64,000 nucleotides of DNA from Bdellovibrio sp. UBA4095 (GTDB lineage: Bacteria; Bdellovibrionota; Bdellovibrionia; Bdellovibrionales; Bdellovibrionaceae): the NCBI GenBank assembly GCA_002381805.1, contig DFXZ01000004.1:434001-498000 (forward strand). Direction: 5' to 3'. The notes beneath the pieces were generated by a model. It was not told the DNA's origin. It did not search any database and was given only the letters and a program-made list of their open reading frames with translations. The position numbers and the translations under genes are program-made. Shown in pieces: positions 53,913 to 62,683 of this stretch. How positions within the stretch are numbered: position 1 is the stretch's first letter; every line of letters begins with the position of its first letter.

Positions 53913-55418
53913 ATGACTTTCAACTTGTTAAATAAAGATATCGAGTCTCTTCAATGCCCGGCTTTGGTCGTGTTCGCTAAGGCGTCTAGCGGCAAAGATA
54001 AGCTCGCAAAACTGACTCATTCTGAACTTCACAAAAGACTTTCGTCTGCAATCGATGACAAGTCGATCACTGGCAAGCATCAGGAAGTCGTCACCTTCAG
54101 AGAAGTCTCTTACAAAAATTATCGCCACGTTGTTGTCGTTGGCCTTGGTGAAGAAGATTCCATGGATCACGAGACAGTGCGCCAGTCTGTCGCATCTGCC
54201 TTTGAAGCCGTGAAAGCTTTAAATGTTAAGGAAGCAGCCATTCACTTTGATGGCATTGCAACGAGCAAAAAAGATGCTCCTGAATACGCGCAAGCGGTTG
54301 CTGAAGGTCTTGTTCTAACTTCATACGTTTTTGACGAACTGAAATCTGGCAAAAAAGACACAAAGGCTTCTACTATCAATTTCCATGTTGTATCTAAGCT
54401 TGCTTCTGAAAAGTCAGTGAAAGAGAAATTTAACGAGGGCGTCGTTCTTGGATCTTGCGTGAACTTCTCTCGCCGTCTGGGCGACATGCCAGGTAATCTC
54501 ATGACTCCAACAATCCTCGCCAATTCTGCGGTTACTGCAGCAAAAGGTACGGGCCTTAAAGTCACAGTTTGGGACAAAGCTAGAATCAAAAAAGAAAAAA
54601 TGGGTGGTCTGCTTGGTGTATCTAACGGTTCATCCCAAGAACCTCGTTTCATCATCATGGAATACAAAGGAGCAGCGGCTTCCAAGAAACCAGTGGTGTT
54701 CGTTGGCAAGGGACTGACCTTCGATTGCGGCGGCATCAGCATTAAGCCATCTGCCGGAATGGAAGAGATGAAGTACGACATGTGTGGTGGAGCGAACGTT
54801 ATCGGAACTCTTCTGGCCATTGCAAAACTTAAACTGAAAGTAAATGCAGTCGGCCTTGTCGCTTCAACTGAAAATCTTGCAGGACCGTCAGCTACAAAGC
54901 CAGGCGATGTTCACACTGCGCGAAATGGAAAAACATTTGAAGTGAATAACACGGATGCTGAGGGTCGATTAATCTTGGCTGATGCCCTTTGCTATGCAAC
55001 TGAGTTGAAGCCACAAATGATCGTTGATGCGGCGACTTTAACAGGTGCAATGGTTGTCGCTCTTGGCAACATTCACACGGGCTATTTCACTCGCAATCCT
55101 CAACTAAAATCAAAAGTTGAAAAGGCAGCAACTGAAACTGGTGAGCTTGTTTGGAACATGCCTCTTTGCGATTACCACGTGAAGGATATGAAAGGCACTT
55201 TCGCTGATCTTTCTAACATCTCTTCTGGAAAAGGTGCTGGCTCTGCAACTGCAGCCGCATTCCTTGAGCAATTTGTTGGCGAAGGAATACCATGGGCGCA
55301 TTTCGATATCGCAGGTACTGGCTGGGCTGTTGGCAATCGCTTGCCTTATTGCCCTAAAAAAGGTGCCAGCGGTGCAATGGTTCGCACCTTTGTCAAAATC
55401 GCTGAGCAGTATAAGTAA
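53913..55418 (+). CDS. pepA: Leucyl aminopeptidase (M17 family)
   Basis: The 501-residue enzyme has a variable N domain and the conserved M17 catalytic domain. The metal and substrate residues appear in VGKGLTFDCGGISIKPSAGM and MCGGANVIG, and the signature NTDAEGRLILADAL supplies further ligands. It removes N-terminal residues from peptides in the cytoplasm and probably supports digestion of prey protein (inference). AAGGGG precedes the ATG; terminator at 55450-55479. Confidence 0.96.
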   Translation: MTFNLLNKDIESLQCPALVVFAKASSGKDKLAKLTHSELHKRLSSAIDDKSITGKHQEVVTFREVSYKNYRHVVVVGLGEEDSMDHETVRQSVASAFEAVKALNVKEAAIHFDGIATSKKDAPEYAQAVAEGLVLTSYVFDELKSGKKDTKASTINFHVVSKLASEKSVKEKFNEGVVLGSCVNFSRRLGDMPGNLMTPTILANSAVTAAKGTGLKVTVWDKARIKKEKMGGLLGVSNGSSQEPRFIIMEYKGAAASKKPVVFVGKGLTFDCGGISIKPSAGMEEMKYDMCGGANVIGTLLAIAKLKLKVNAVGLVASTENLAGPSATKPGDVHTARNGKTFEVNNTDAEGRLILADALCYATELKPQMIVDAATLTGAMVVALGNIHTGYFTRNPQLKSKVEKAATETGELVWNMPLCDYHVKDMKGTFADLSNISSGKGAGSATAAAFLEQFVGEGIPWAHFDIAGTGWAVGNRLPYCPKKGASGAMVRTFVKIAEQYK

Positions 55419-55449
55419 TCAAATAATAGATCAGTTTAAGATCTGCGAG

Positions 55450-55479
55450 CGTGGTGATAGAAATATCACCACGTTTTTT
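55450..55479 (+). terminator. Terminator after pepA
   Basis: The 10-base stem CGTGGTGATA/TATCACCACG has a GAAA tetraloop and TTTTTT behind it. It separates pepA from the convergent secreted protein gene. Confidence 0.92.
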
Positions 55480-55483
55480 ATTT

Positions 55484-56116
55484 TTACCAAGTCATAACCA
55501 CTGGATGACCCAAGATCTGGGCGACCTCATCGCTCTCCACAATCACTGTTGCAGAGCTTGTGTCGTTCATCAGTTTAACCGACTTCAGCAACCACAGTCG
55601 CGGCCATTGATCTGCCACATTCACGAAGCGAATATTTACGGGAGAACCTTCGTTAAATTGAAACTCCCCATCGGCTGGTCTTTCTCCGACGATTCTTTGG
55701 ATGGGAATCAGTAACGGGTTGATCTTTGCAAAATCAGCAGAAGATTCACAACGCCCTTCGATTTCCATGGAAGGCTTGTCACCTCCGACAGAAGAGCCTT
55801 CGGCTTCAAATGTCAAAGAAACACGGCCAAACTCTTGGCAGGCTAGGCGTCGTTCGCCCGCGCTGTTACTAAAAACAAAATGGCCCAACGAAATTTGTGC
55901 GCCCTCTGCAAATTTGGTCATCTCAAAACCGCTAAGAAGACGTTGCTTCACGGCTTGGTGAAGTTGATCTCCTTGCATCCCGGTAAAGTCGTAACCACCA
56001 CGCACAGCCGCCGGATCTCGAGTAATCTGATTTACATCTGTTGTGTAACGAACCAAACCAAAGCCGACAGCGAAGCAACCTACAAAAAGCGTAAACACGC
56101 CAAAGAAATTTCTCAT
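55484..56116 (-). CDS. Membrane-anchored or secreted protein of unknown function
   Basis: The 210-residue protein begins with a hydrophobic segment (FFGVFTLFVGCFAVGFGLV) that could be an anchor or signal peptide. The rest is a beta-rich soluble domain with two or three Cys (RRLACQEFG, EGRCES). No family is recognised. It lies 69 bases downstream of the ligase gene on the same strand and may be in that operon. Confidence 0.78.
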   Translation of the reverse strand: MRNFFGVFTLFVGCFAVGFGLVRYTTDVNQITRDPAAVRGGYDFTGMQGDQLHQAVKQRLLSGFEMTKFAEGAQISLGHFVFSNSAGERRLACQEFGRVSLTFEAEGSSVGGDKPSMEIEGRCESSADFAKINPLLIPIQRIVGERPADGEFQFNEGSPVNIRFVNVADQWPRLWLLKSVKLMNDTSSATVIVESDEVAQILGHPVVMTW

Positions 56117-56185
56117 AAGTTTTCTATCCTCATCAATTGCAGGATAGCATGAGCCTTTGGCGTGATCTTCAGACTTTATTGGGAC

Positions 56186-57442
56186 CTAGCTTTTAGTCGT
56201 GGCCGAATTCTTGTATCCTTTAAAAACATTTCCAAGTTCTTGAGCCTCAAGGCCAATGGCCAGCAACCCTAGTTTGGCCGTCCAGCCATAGACATTTTCT
56301 TGAGGACATCCAGGAGTGTTCACCGCCAAATCCGAAACGCAAAGTCTTTTATAAACAGCACCGGGGCTGTTAAGACTTTCCGTGGAACTTTTCTCTGCAT
56401 GAGTTCGCAGGAAGCCACCGGCCAATTCACAGCCGATCATATAGATGACTGGCTCTGCACTTGCTTCGTCCGCCTGAACGATGGAGGGAATGCCCTCTTG
56501 GATAATAACTTCTTCAACATCACGACCGCCTTTGGCCGCCTTCATTTTTTTGCGAGACTTATAAGACCACTCTTTTACTTCAGCGCCAGAGTTCACTTTT
56601 ATAACTGCCAGACCATAAGTTCCCGCGTTGTTTTTTACAAAGACGAACGGCTCTTGGCTTAATCCACGCTTTTGGTACTCGGTCCGCAATTTTGACAGCA
56701 TGGCATCCACGCGGTCTGCCAGTGCAGCCCGACTGCCTTCGTCGCCGATATCAAAATTCTCGAAAAGCTCTGTTTCTACTCGCAAAATAAAAGGATCGAT
56801 CTTGGTGATCGCACTGAACTCCTCGACCAACTGATTATAGTACTTAAAATAAGTGCTCTTTTTTCGCTGATACCATCCAAGCTCGCGAGGCGGATTCATT
56901 GGTACTTCGGAAACTGATGGAGCCCACTCTTCATAGGCTTCGGAAAAATCATTATTGCTGATAATTAGATCTGGTTTGAATTCTTTCAGCAGAGGACCAT
57001 CTTTCAATGCCGAATGAACTAAAATCTCTCTCCCTGCGGAACTCACGACCTTTAAAGGTTCTGGCAAAGCTCGCGGAATAGCGACATGGACTGTTTTACC
57101 CGAGGCCTCGATAAGACTGCGGATCGTGTTTACGTTTTCCCAATAGAAAGCATTGCTCGTGTGCTCTTCTGTCACCAGCAGTATGTTCTGAATATTCGGA
57201 CCATAGTGATCATGAATATACTTTTCCATTAGAGAACAAGAGGTCTCTTTATCTGCCGGGCAAATATTATTAAATCCCGCAGGAAAAATATTGGCATCAA
57301 CGTTAGATATCTTGTAACCCGCGTCGCGGATGTCATAGCTGGAGTAAATAGGATAGGATAATTTTTCTTTCTTAGCTTTAAACCAAGCACAAATCTCATC
57401 CATGTTGGCGAGCGTTTGTTTATGCAGTGTTAATTTCGCCAT
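56186..57442 (-). CDS. gshA: Glutamate-cysteine ligase, ATP-grasp-like type (TIGR02049 pattern)
   Basis: From the ATG at 57442 (GAGGAG upstream) the protein has 418 residues. It fits the proteobacterial GshA subgroup first seen in Acidithiobacillus (KLSYPIYSSYDIRDAGYKISNVDANIFPAGFNN near the start, and QEGIPSIVQADEASAEPVIYMIG toward the end). It makes gamma-glutamylcysteine for glutathione synthesis. It lies 27 bases after the TPR lipoprotein gene, at the end of an operon with two ArsA-like ATPases. The family call is by pattern and less certain than for the core genes. Confidence 0.82.
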   Translation of the reverse strand: MAKLTLHKQTLANMDEICAWFKAKKEKLSYPIYSSYDIRDAGYKISNVDANIFPAGFNNICPADKETSCSLMEKYIHDHYGPNIQNILLVTEEHTSNAFYWENVNTIRSLIEASGKTVHVAIPRALPEPLKVVSSAGREILVHSALKDGPLLKEFKPDLIISNNDFSEAYEEWAPSVSEVPMNPPRELGWYQRKKSTYFKYYNQLVEEFSAITKIDPFILRVETELFENFDIGDEGSRAALADRVDAMLSKLRTEYQKRGLSQEPFVFVKNNAGTYGLAVIKVNSGAEVKEWSYKSRKKMKAAKGGRDVEEVIIQEGIPSIVQADEASAEPVIYMIGCELAGGFLRTHAEKSSTESLNSPGAVYKRLCVSDLAVNTPGCPQENVYGWTAKLGLLAIGLEAQELGNVFKGYKNSATTKS

Positions 57443-57469
57443 AGTCTCCTCGATCTTCAAACAGCTATC

Positions 57470-58582
57470 TTACAGATTCGGATCTTCGCTGGGAACAATT
57501 TTGAGAGAAGGCTTATCAGAAGAGATACCTTCCTGCGGCAAGAATGAATCCGCCTCTACCCGACCCGGCCGCTTAATACTATTCAAACGTTTGGATTCCT
57601 CAGTCAAAGCCATGGTTTCAGTCGTGCTATAAAGAATCGCTTCCGTCTTTTTGCGGACTTCCTGCAGATAAGAATAAAAATCAGACTCATATTTATTAAG
57701 CCGCTGTGCACTGATGGGTTTGTAAAGCTCTGCTCTATCAATAAGATCGATAAGCTCACCACCTGAACGCACTTGCTCCTCTTTATCGTCTTTGGCCAAC
57801 ACAACTTGGGCATAAAGATCCCGATAGTTGTCCCTTAACTTTTCAAGGGAAGCTTGCGACCAGACACTCGAATTCTGTGCCATCGATTTGATCAGATACA
57901 GCTGAACCAGATTTTGCCCGCGGATAAACTTCGAAAACGTTTCCGCTGATAGTTGGTTCATCGATACCGATCCCATTTGATAATAGGTCCTAGCTAGCCA
58001 GTCCGCCGACAAGTTATTCTTTTGAGTTTTGCCAACCTGGGCAATTCCCTGTTCAGCTTCATTTAAATATTTAAGTGCCACTCGATCTTGACCTTCTCGT
58101 CCATAAGCGGCCGCCAAGCGAGCTGGGATTTCTGCAAGTGCAATCTCAGGGGGTAGATGTTTGCCCAATCTTTTGGCATCTACCAAGGCGGCAATACTGC
58201 GATGATCTTCTCCAAGAGCATCATAGGAAAAAGACAATCTGTATAAAGCTTTTGCCGCGATCTCTGGTTGGTAGTTCAAGGTCTGCAAGTACACATCTCG
58301 CGCAATCGCGGCGGCCTCACTCCACTTTTCCAAACCCTCTAAAGCCTGAGCCTGTCCCAATCGGGCGGCCTGAAGATACTTAGATTGTTTGTATGAGTTC
58401 ATGAATTCGAGAAAAAGCTGGTGAGCCTGCGGATAGCGGCCGTGCTGAAGAGCATTCTGAGCCACTTCAAAATCAGCTTTCTCCTGGGCCTGTTGCCCCT
58501 GTTGATTTTCCGAATCCTTTCGGGAAAATTGCGCGCAGCTCGCCAGCGATAACGCGACTATTACAAGAATAAGCCTTTTCAT
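57470..58582 (-). CDS. TPR-repeat lipoprotein
   Basis: The 370-residue protein has a lipoprotein signal (MKRLILVIVALSLASC). The mature part contains TPR-like helical pairs from about residue 35 (ADFEVAQNALQHGRYPQAHQLFLEF, GQAQALEGLEKWSEAAAIARDVY, ALYRLSFSYDALGEDHRSIA). It resembles BamD/CpoB-like envelope scaffolds. It begins one base after the ArsA-like gene, which suggests a functional link between an envelope scaffold and the cytoplasmic ATPases. Confidence 0.88.
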   Translation of the reverse strand: MKRLILVIVALSLASCAQFSRKDSENQQGQQAQEKADFEVAQNALQHGRYPQAHQLFLEFMNSYKQSKYLQAARLGQAQALEGLEKWSEAAAIARDVYLQTLNYQPEIAAKALYRLSFSYDALGEDHRSIAALVDAKRLGKHLPPEIALAEIPARLAAAYGREGQDRVALKYLNEAEQGIAQVGKTQKNNLSADWLARTYYQMGSVSMNQLSAETFSKFIRGQNLVQLYLIKSMAQNSSVWSQASLEKLRDNYRDLYAQVVLAKDDKEEQVRSGGELIDLIDRAELYKPISAQRLNKYESDFYSYLQEVRKKTEAILYSTTETMALTEESKRLNSIKRPGRVEADSFLPQEGISSDKPSLKIVPSEDPNL

Positions 58583-59656
58583 CTAAACCTTTTCCCCTTC
58601 GGCAATCATATGCCCCAACTCTTCCAGTCCTTTGATGTCCGAGATGTCCTTCACCAAATCCGGTATTCTAAAAACTCGCACGTCCTTTTTTAATCGGGAC
58701 TCGAACTGCTGATACAGTTTTTCGCGGTCAGCATAATAAGTTTTCATCTTAGAATAAGTTTGCAAAAGTTCTTCGTTCTGGGAAGTTCCCGTGATGTTCG
58801 ATTCCAAATTCAACCAATGCGGAAAGACGCGATTCAGAACGACGGTTTTCAAGTGATAACCACCCTTTCGGATCTCTCTGGCAAAAAATTCAGCTTCTTT
58901 CAACTTAGCCTGGTCGAACGAAGTCACAAGACAGAAGTGAGTTGTCGGCGATACTAGCATACGGTGAACATCCACCGTACGCTGCAAAAGTTGCGCTTGC
59001 CATTGTTCGATATTCATAAAGAAATCGCCAAGTTCGCGAATGAAAGTCGAACCCGTCAAAGATTCCAAAATCTTTAACACTTGCTTCGTCCCACTTTGCA
59101 GCATGTGACCAAAAAACCCCGACTTCTTTCCTTCGGGATCGCGGAACCATTTGGCGACTCCTTCACTGAAAAGTGCCGAGAGTTTTTGAGGAGCATACAG
59201 GAAATCAATCGCATGCTTTGTTGGTGGAGTATCCAGAATGATCAGATCAAACTGCTTAGATTCAAAAACTGAATAGAGCTTTTCCAAGGACGTAAACTCT
59301 TGGGAACCACTCAGACTTGTCGAAAGCTGTTTGTACAGGCCGTTGTTTAATATTTTTTTTGCAGAGTCGGACTTCTTTGCTGCCCTTTCAACGAACGCAT
59401 CAAAAGTCTTTTTATGATCAATGACCGAAGCGTAAAGCTCGCCTTTATAGTTCTGCCCGGGAACTTTCGTGATATCTGTACTTCCCTCGATACCCAGCGT
59501 CTGCGCCAGGCGTTTTGCCGGGTCAATTGTCAGAACCAGAACCTTTTTTCCCTCTTTGGCAGCAAGAATTCCAAGCGACGCCGCAACCGTTGTTTTACCA
59601 ACTCCGCCGCTTCCCACGCAGACCAGAACTTGAGTCTCTTGAAAAATTGTGATCAT
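58583..59656 (-). CDS. ArsA/GET3-family ATPase (second of a pair)
   Basis: From the ATG at 59656 inside a TGATG overlap with the upstream gene, the protein has 357 residues. The deviant Walker A is CVGSGGVGKTTVAASLG (about 10-26), followed by LTIDPAKRLAQTLG and IILDTPPTKHAIDFL, typical of ArsA/GET3. It has a single ATPase half, where classical ArsA has two; the adjacent gene supplies another half, so a heterodimer is likely. No arsenite pump genes are near, and the role is probably not arsenic export. Confidence 0.9.
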   Translation of the reverse strand: MITIFQETQVLVCVGSGGVGKTTVAASLGILAAKEGKKVLVLTIDPAKRLAQTLGIEGSTDITKVPGQNYKGELYASVIDHKKTFDAFVERAAKKSDSAKKILNNGLYKQLSTSLSGSQEFTSLEKLYSVFESKQFDLIILDTPPTKHAIDFLYAPQKLSALFSEGVAKWFRDPEGKKSGFFGHMLQSGTKQVLKILESLTGSTFIRELGDFFMNIEQWQAQLLQRTVDVHRMLVSPTTHFCLVTSFDQAKLKEAEFFAREIRKGGYHLKTVVLNRVFPHWLNLESNITGTSQNEELLQTYSKMKTYYADREKLYQQFESRLKKDVRVFRIPDLVKDISDIKGLEELGHMIAEGEKV

Positions 59657-60528
59657 CAGACCATCCTCTCCGAGATCAATTCGACCAGTTTCCAAGGATC
59701 GGTTTCGAAAAACAGCGGCACCTGAATCAGGCGATCAAAGTTTTTCTGAGTCTCTTGATAAAGGCCTCGCTGGCGCTCCTGATGTTGCTCCAGGTAAAGA
59801 GCAAACCTTCCAAGATCAGAAGTTGCATCCTTCTGCGCTTCCTTAAGGGTGGCCAGAGGAACACTTGTTTCTAAAAATTTATTTAAAATCACCTGTGGCC
59901 TTAGAGAAAACTCGTTGGCCAGCTGTGATTTAAGCTCCTCGGCCTCCCGGACAGGCAACTCTTCTGGGAGTGTGACAATATGGTAATGGCAAATGTCTTG
60001 GTTTCTTAAGACAGTATCGATACTGCGACTTTGCTCGCCCATCGGTCCGAACTGAATTGCTTGAGCCATGCCTTTGGAAGCCCTCATCAATGCCATAAAA
60101 TGACCCGTCGCGTAGGCGTCGACCACAAGGCAATCATAGGGAACGAGAGGACCATAATCACGAGGTCCACTGGTAATTTTACCCATGATGGCGAGCTCAG
60201 AGAGTGCAGGAGCCACATTGATAAAAGCTCGCATGACAGCGTTTTCGAAAAAGAGCTTGGTCAAGGCTTCCACTTTGATCAGGTACTTAGCGTATTCACG
60301 CAACGACGTTTCGCCGGACCAGAGCGCCACATCTAGATTTTTCTTAAGCTCGCGGGGCTTGAATGCCACATCTGGCTCATTAAAGAAGTCTTTGAAGAAG
60401 CTCTGATCACCCAGCTCCACCAAAAGGACCTTCTTACCTTCACGGCTTTTACGCAAGGCGAGCCCAGCCGCAACAACCGACTTGCCCACTCCACCTTTTC
60501 CGGTCACAAAATGAATCTCTTGCTTCAT
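59656..60528 (-). CDS. ArsA-like ATPase (first of a pair)
   Basis: From the ATG at 60528 the protein has 290 residues. The P-loop is VTGKGGVGKSVVAAGLAL, followed by LLVELGDQSFFKDFF and a switch region (CLVVDAYATGHFMALM). Compared with its neighbour it is shorter and lacks the LDTPPT segment, so it may be the regulatory half. It lies 125 bases from the divergent trigger factor gene and is the first gene of a four-gene operon; its stop overlaps the next start (TGATG). Confidence 0.88.
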   Translation of the reverse strand: MKQEIHFVTGKGGVGKSVVAAGLALRKSREGKKVLLVELGDQSFFKDFFNEPDVAFKPRELKKNLDVALWSGETSLREYAKYLIKVEALTKLFFENAVMRAFINVAPALSELAIMGKITSGPRDYGPLVPYDCLVVDAYATGHFMALMRASKGMAQAIQFGPMGEQSRSIDTVLRNQDICHYHIVTLPEELPVREAEELKSQLANEFSLRPQVILNKFLETSVPLATLKEAQKDATSDLGRFALYLEQHQERQRGLYQETQKNFDRLIQVPLFFETDPWKLVELISERMV

Positions 60529-60653
60529 GAAATCAGTGTCCCCGAGCTCATAAATATAGGCATTACGCAATGCATAACTGTGTTGCTTTAAAGGCCCCAA
60601 TCCCCTAAGATCCAGCAGTTTTAACGCGTCCGCGTAATTTAGGAGAAATAGAT

Positions 60654-61967
60654 ATGAAATCGAATGTAGAAAAGGTCTCGAACCTATCAAGAAAACTCAG
60701 CATTGAGGTTCCAGCGACAACTGTACAAAATGCTTTTCAAAAAATCTTTAATGGTATTCAGCGTGACGTGACAATCAAAGGATTCCGTAAAGGTAAAGCT
60801 CCTTTGGCAACAATCAAAAGCATCTATGGCGACCGTGTAAAACAAGATGTCGTTCAAGATCTTATCCAGAAGCACTATGCAATGGCACTCGACGAGCACA
60901 AATTAGAGCCTATCAGCTATCCTGAATTTGAATTTGCAGATCCGGCAGAAAACAAAGACTTTGCTTTCTCTGCGGCTTTTGATGTTCGTCCAGAGATCAG
61001 CCTTAAGAAATACGAAGGTCTTGAAGTTGAAAAAGAAAAATTCGAAGTAGACCCTAAGAAAGTCGATGATGTGCTAGAGAACATCCGTTCTTCTCGTGCC
61101 ACTTTTGAAGCGGTTACTGAAGACCGCGCTGCTAACAAGGGCGACGTTGCGGTTGTTGATTTCGATGGCTTCATGAATGGTGCTCCGCTTGAAAACGGCG
61201 CTGGCAAAGACCACCACCTTGAGTTGGGTGCAGCCCAATTCATCGAGGGCTTCGAAGACGGCGTTATGGGCATGAAAAAGGGCGAAACCAAGACTCTTTC
61301 TCTTAAGTTTCCAGATCCGTACCATTCTGCTGAACTTGCAGGTAAGCCTGTTGAGTTCAAAGTAACTCTTAAAGAAATCAAAGCAAAAGTTCTTCCTGAG
61401 TTGACTGACGAGTTCGTAGCAACTTTGGGTGGACCTTCTGATCTTGAGTCTTTGAAAAAGACTATCGCTGAAGACCTAGAGCAAACCGAAAAGAAGCGCA
61501 TCGAAGACGCCTTCAAGAACCGCCTTCTTAAGCAACTTGTAAAAGAAAACCCAGTTGAAGTTCCGCCTTCATTGCTTAAAGAACAAAAGAACTCTTTGGT
61601 TGAAGACTTCAAAAAGCGTATGGCCGATCAAGGCATGGGTCCCGATGATTTCGCATCTTATGTTGAAAAGTGGGATTCAGATTTCGAAAAGACAGCTTCT
61701 GAAATGATCCAATCATCTTTCTTGGTCGATACTATCGCTAAGAAGCATGACTTGTTTGCAAAGAAAGAAGACGTTGATGCAAAGTTTGCTGAGTACGCCC
61801 AGCAAACTGGTATCGAGGAAGCTCGCATCAAAGAATTCTATGCACGACCAGAACAAGCAAGCAGACTTTCTTACCAAATCACTGAAGAGAAAGTGATCGG
61901 CTTCCTGAATAAATCTGTGAAGGTTAAAGAAGTTCCAGCTGGTTCTTTGAAAGAAGAAAACAACTAA
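60654..61967 (+). CDS. tig: Trigger factor, ribosome-associated chaperone and prolyl isomerase
   Basis: The 437-residue protein has the ribosome-binding signature GFRKGKAP (about 44-51), the FKBP-type domain (about 160-245, GDVAVVDFDGFMNG, FIEGFEDGVMGMKKGE) and the helical C domain. It shields nascent chains at the exit tunnel. A GGAG site precedes the ATG, and a terminator follows at 61995-62022. In many bacteria tig lies next to clpP-clpX; here 7 kb separates them. Confidence 0.96.
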   Translation: MKSNVEKVSNLSRKLSIEVPATTVQNAFQKIFNGIQRDVTIKGFRKGKAPLATIKSIYGDRVKQDVVQDLIQKHYAMALDEHKLEPISYPEFEFADPAENKDFAFSAAFDVRPEISLKKYEGLEVEKEKFEVDPKKVDDVLENIRSSRATFEAVTEDRAANKGDVAVVDFDGFMNGAPLENGAGKDHHLELGAAQFIEGFEDGVMGMKKGETKTLSLKFPDPYHSAELAGKPVEFKVTLKEIKAKVLPELTDEFVATLGGPSDLESLKKTIAEDLEQTEKKRIEDAFKNRLLKQLVKENPVEVPPSLLKEQKNSLVEDFKKRMADQGMGPDDFASYVEKWDSDFEKTASEMIQSSFLVDTIAKKHDLFAKKEDVDAKFAEYAQQTGIEEARIKEFYARPEQASRLSYQITEEKVIGFLNKSVKVKEVPAGSLKEENN

Positions 61968-61994
61968 GAATCTCTAAGACAATACCGAAATAAT

Positions 61995-62022
61995 AAAAGG
62001 CTGGGTTCTCCCAGCCTTTTTT
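61995..62022. terminator. Terminator after tig
   Basis: The stem AAAAGGCTGGG/CCCAGCCTTTT has a TTCT loop and ends in TTTTTT. The A-run on the left lets it also serve the convergent minus-strand gene at 62047. Confidence 0.9.
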
Positions 62023-62046
62023 ATTTTTCACCATTCTGAAAAAAAA

Positions 62047-62616
62047 TTATCGACAGTAGTTAAAGTCTTCGAAATATCTTTGGCATATAGAATAGAGCGA
62101 TTCGCAATCGTTCATATCATTGGACGTATACTCAGCAGAAGGGCAAGTGCGCTTCTCGCCACGATTCACAATGGCTTCGAAGGTTCCAGATGAAAGAGCA
62201 TTGCCTTTGCGGTCTTTCAAAACAAACTCCACTGCATTTCTTCCGTATTGCAGCAGCGGCTTTTGAAATAGCGTTGAGATCCAAAGATTAAATGCCTCCG
62301 TGCTGCGGCCGCCAGCTCCATAGTACTCGGAAGCTTTAACTCGGCGAGTGCCGTTCTCATTAATCGCAGTGAGCTGAACTTCTGCCGCACGAGCATCCAC
62401 CGGACCTAAGAAATGAGCATAAACACGAGGTTGCAAGGAGTGATCACGACAGTTAAATGCAGCTACGGAACTGCCACCCGAGCTCGAACAGTAAACTCTG
62501 ACTTGACCTTGGATAAAATTGCCTTCCATGACGTTACCATGGGAAAACCCAATCGGGGCCGCCTGAACCGACAAAGAGATTAGAAATGAAAAAATGGTCA
62601 GTAATAATTTAAACAT
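62047..62616 (-). CDS. Secreted protein of unknown function
   Basis: The 189-residue product has a signal peptide (MFKLLLTIFSFLISLSVQA). The mature part is beta-rich with about seven Cys. A C-terminal cluster (RTCPSAEYTSNDMNDCESLY followed by SICQRYFEDFNYC) predicts disulfides. I do not recognise a domain. It lies 68 bases downstream of the CtpA-type protease gene in the same direction. Confidence 0.82.
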   Translation of the reverse strand: MFKLLLTIFSFLISLSVQAAPIGFSHGNVMEGNFIQGQVRVYCSSSGGSSVAAFNCRDHSLQPRVYAHFLGPVDARAAEVQLTAINENGTRRVKASEYYGAGGRSTEAFNLWISTLFQKPLLQYGRNAVEFVLKDRKGNALSSGTFEAIVNRGEKRTCPSAEYTSNDMNDCESLYSICQRYFEDFNYCR

Positions 62617-62683
62617 CGAGGGCCCCCTCTGCCCGCGTCCACCGCGAAATTAGAGTAGGGCCTCTAAAAATCAGAAGCAATAA

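Noticed and set aside
58583..60528. Arsenical resistance operon
   Set aside because: The ATPases are ArsA-like, but no arsB, arsC, arsD or arsR is present and the neighbours are envelope and thiol genes.
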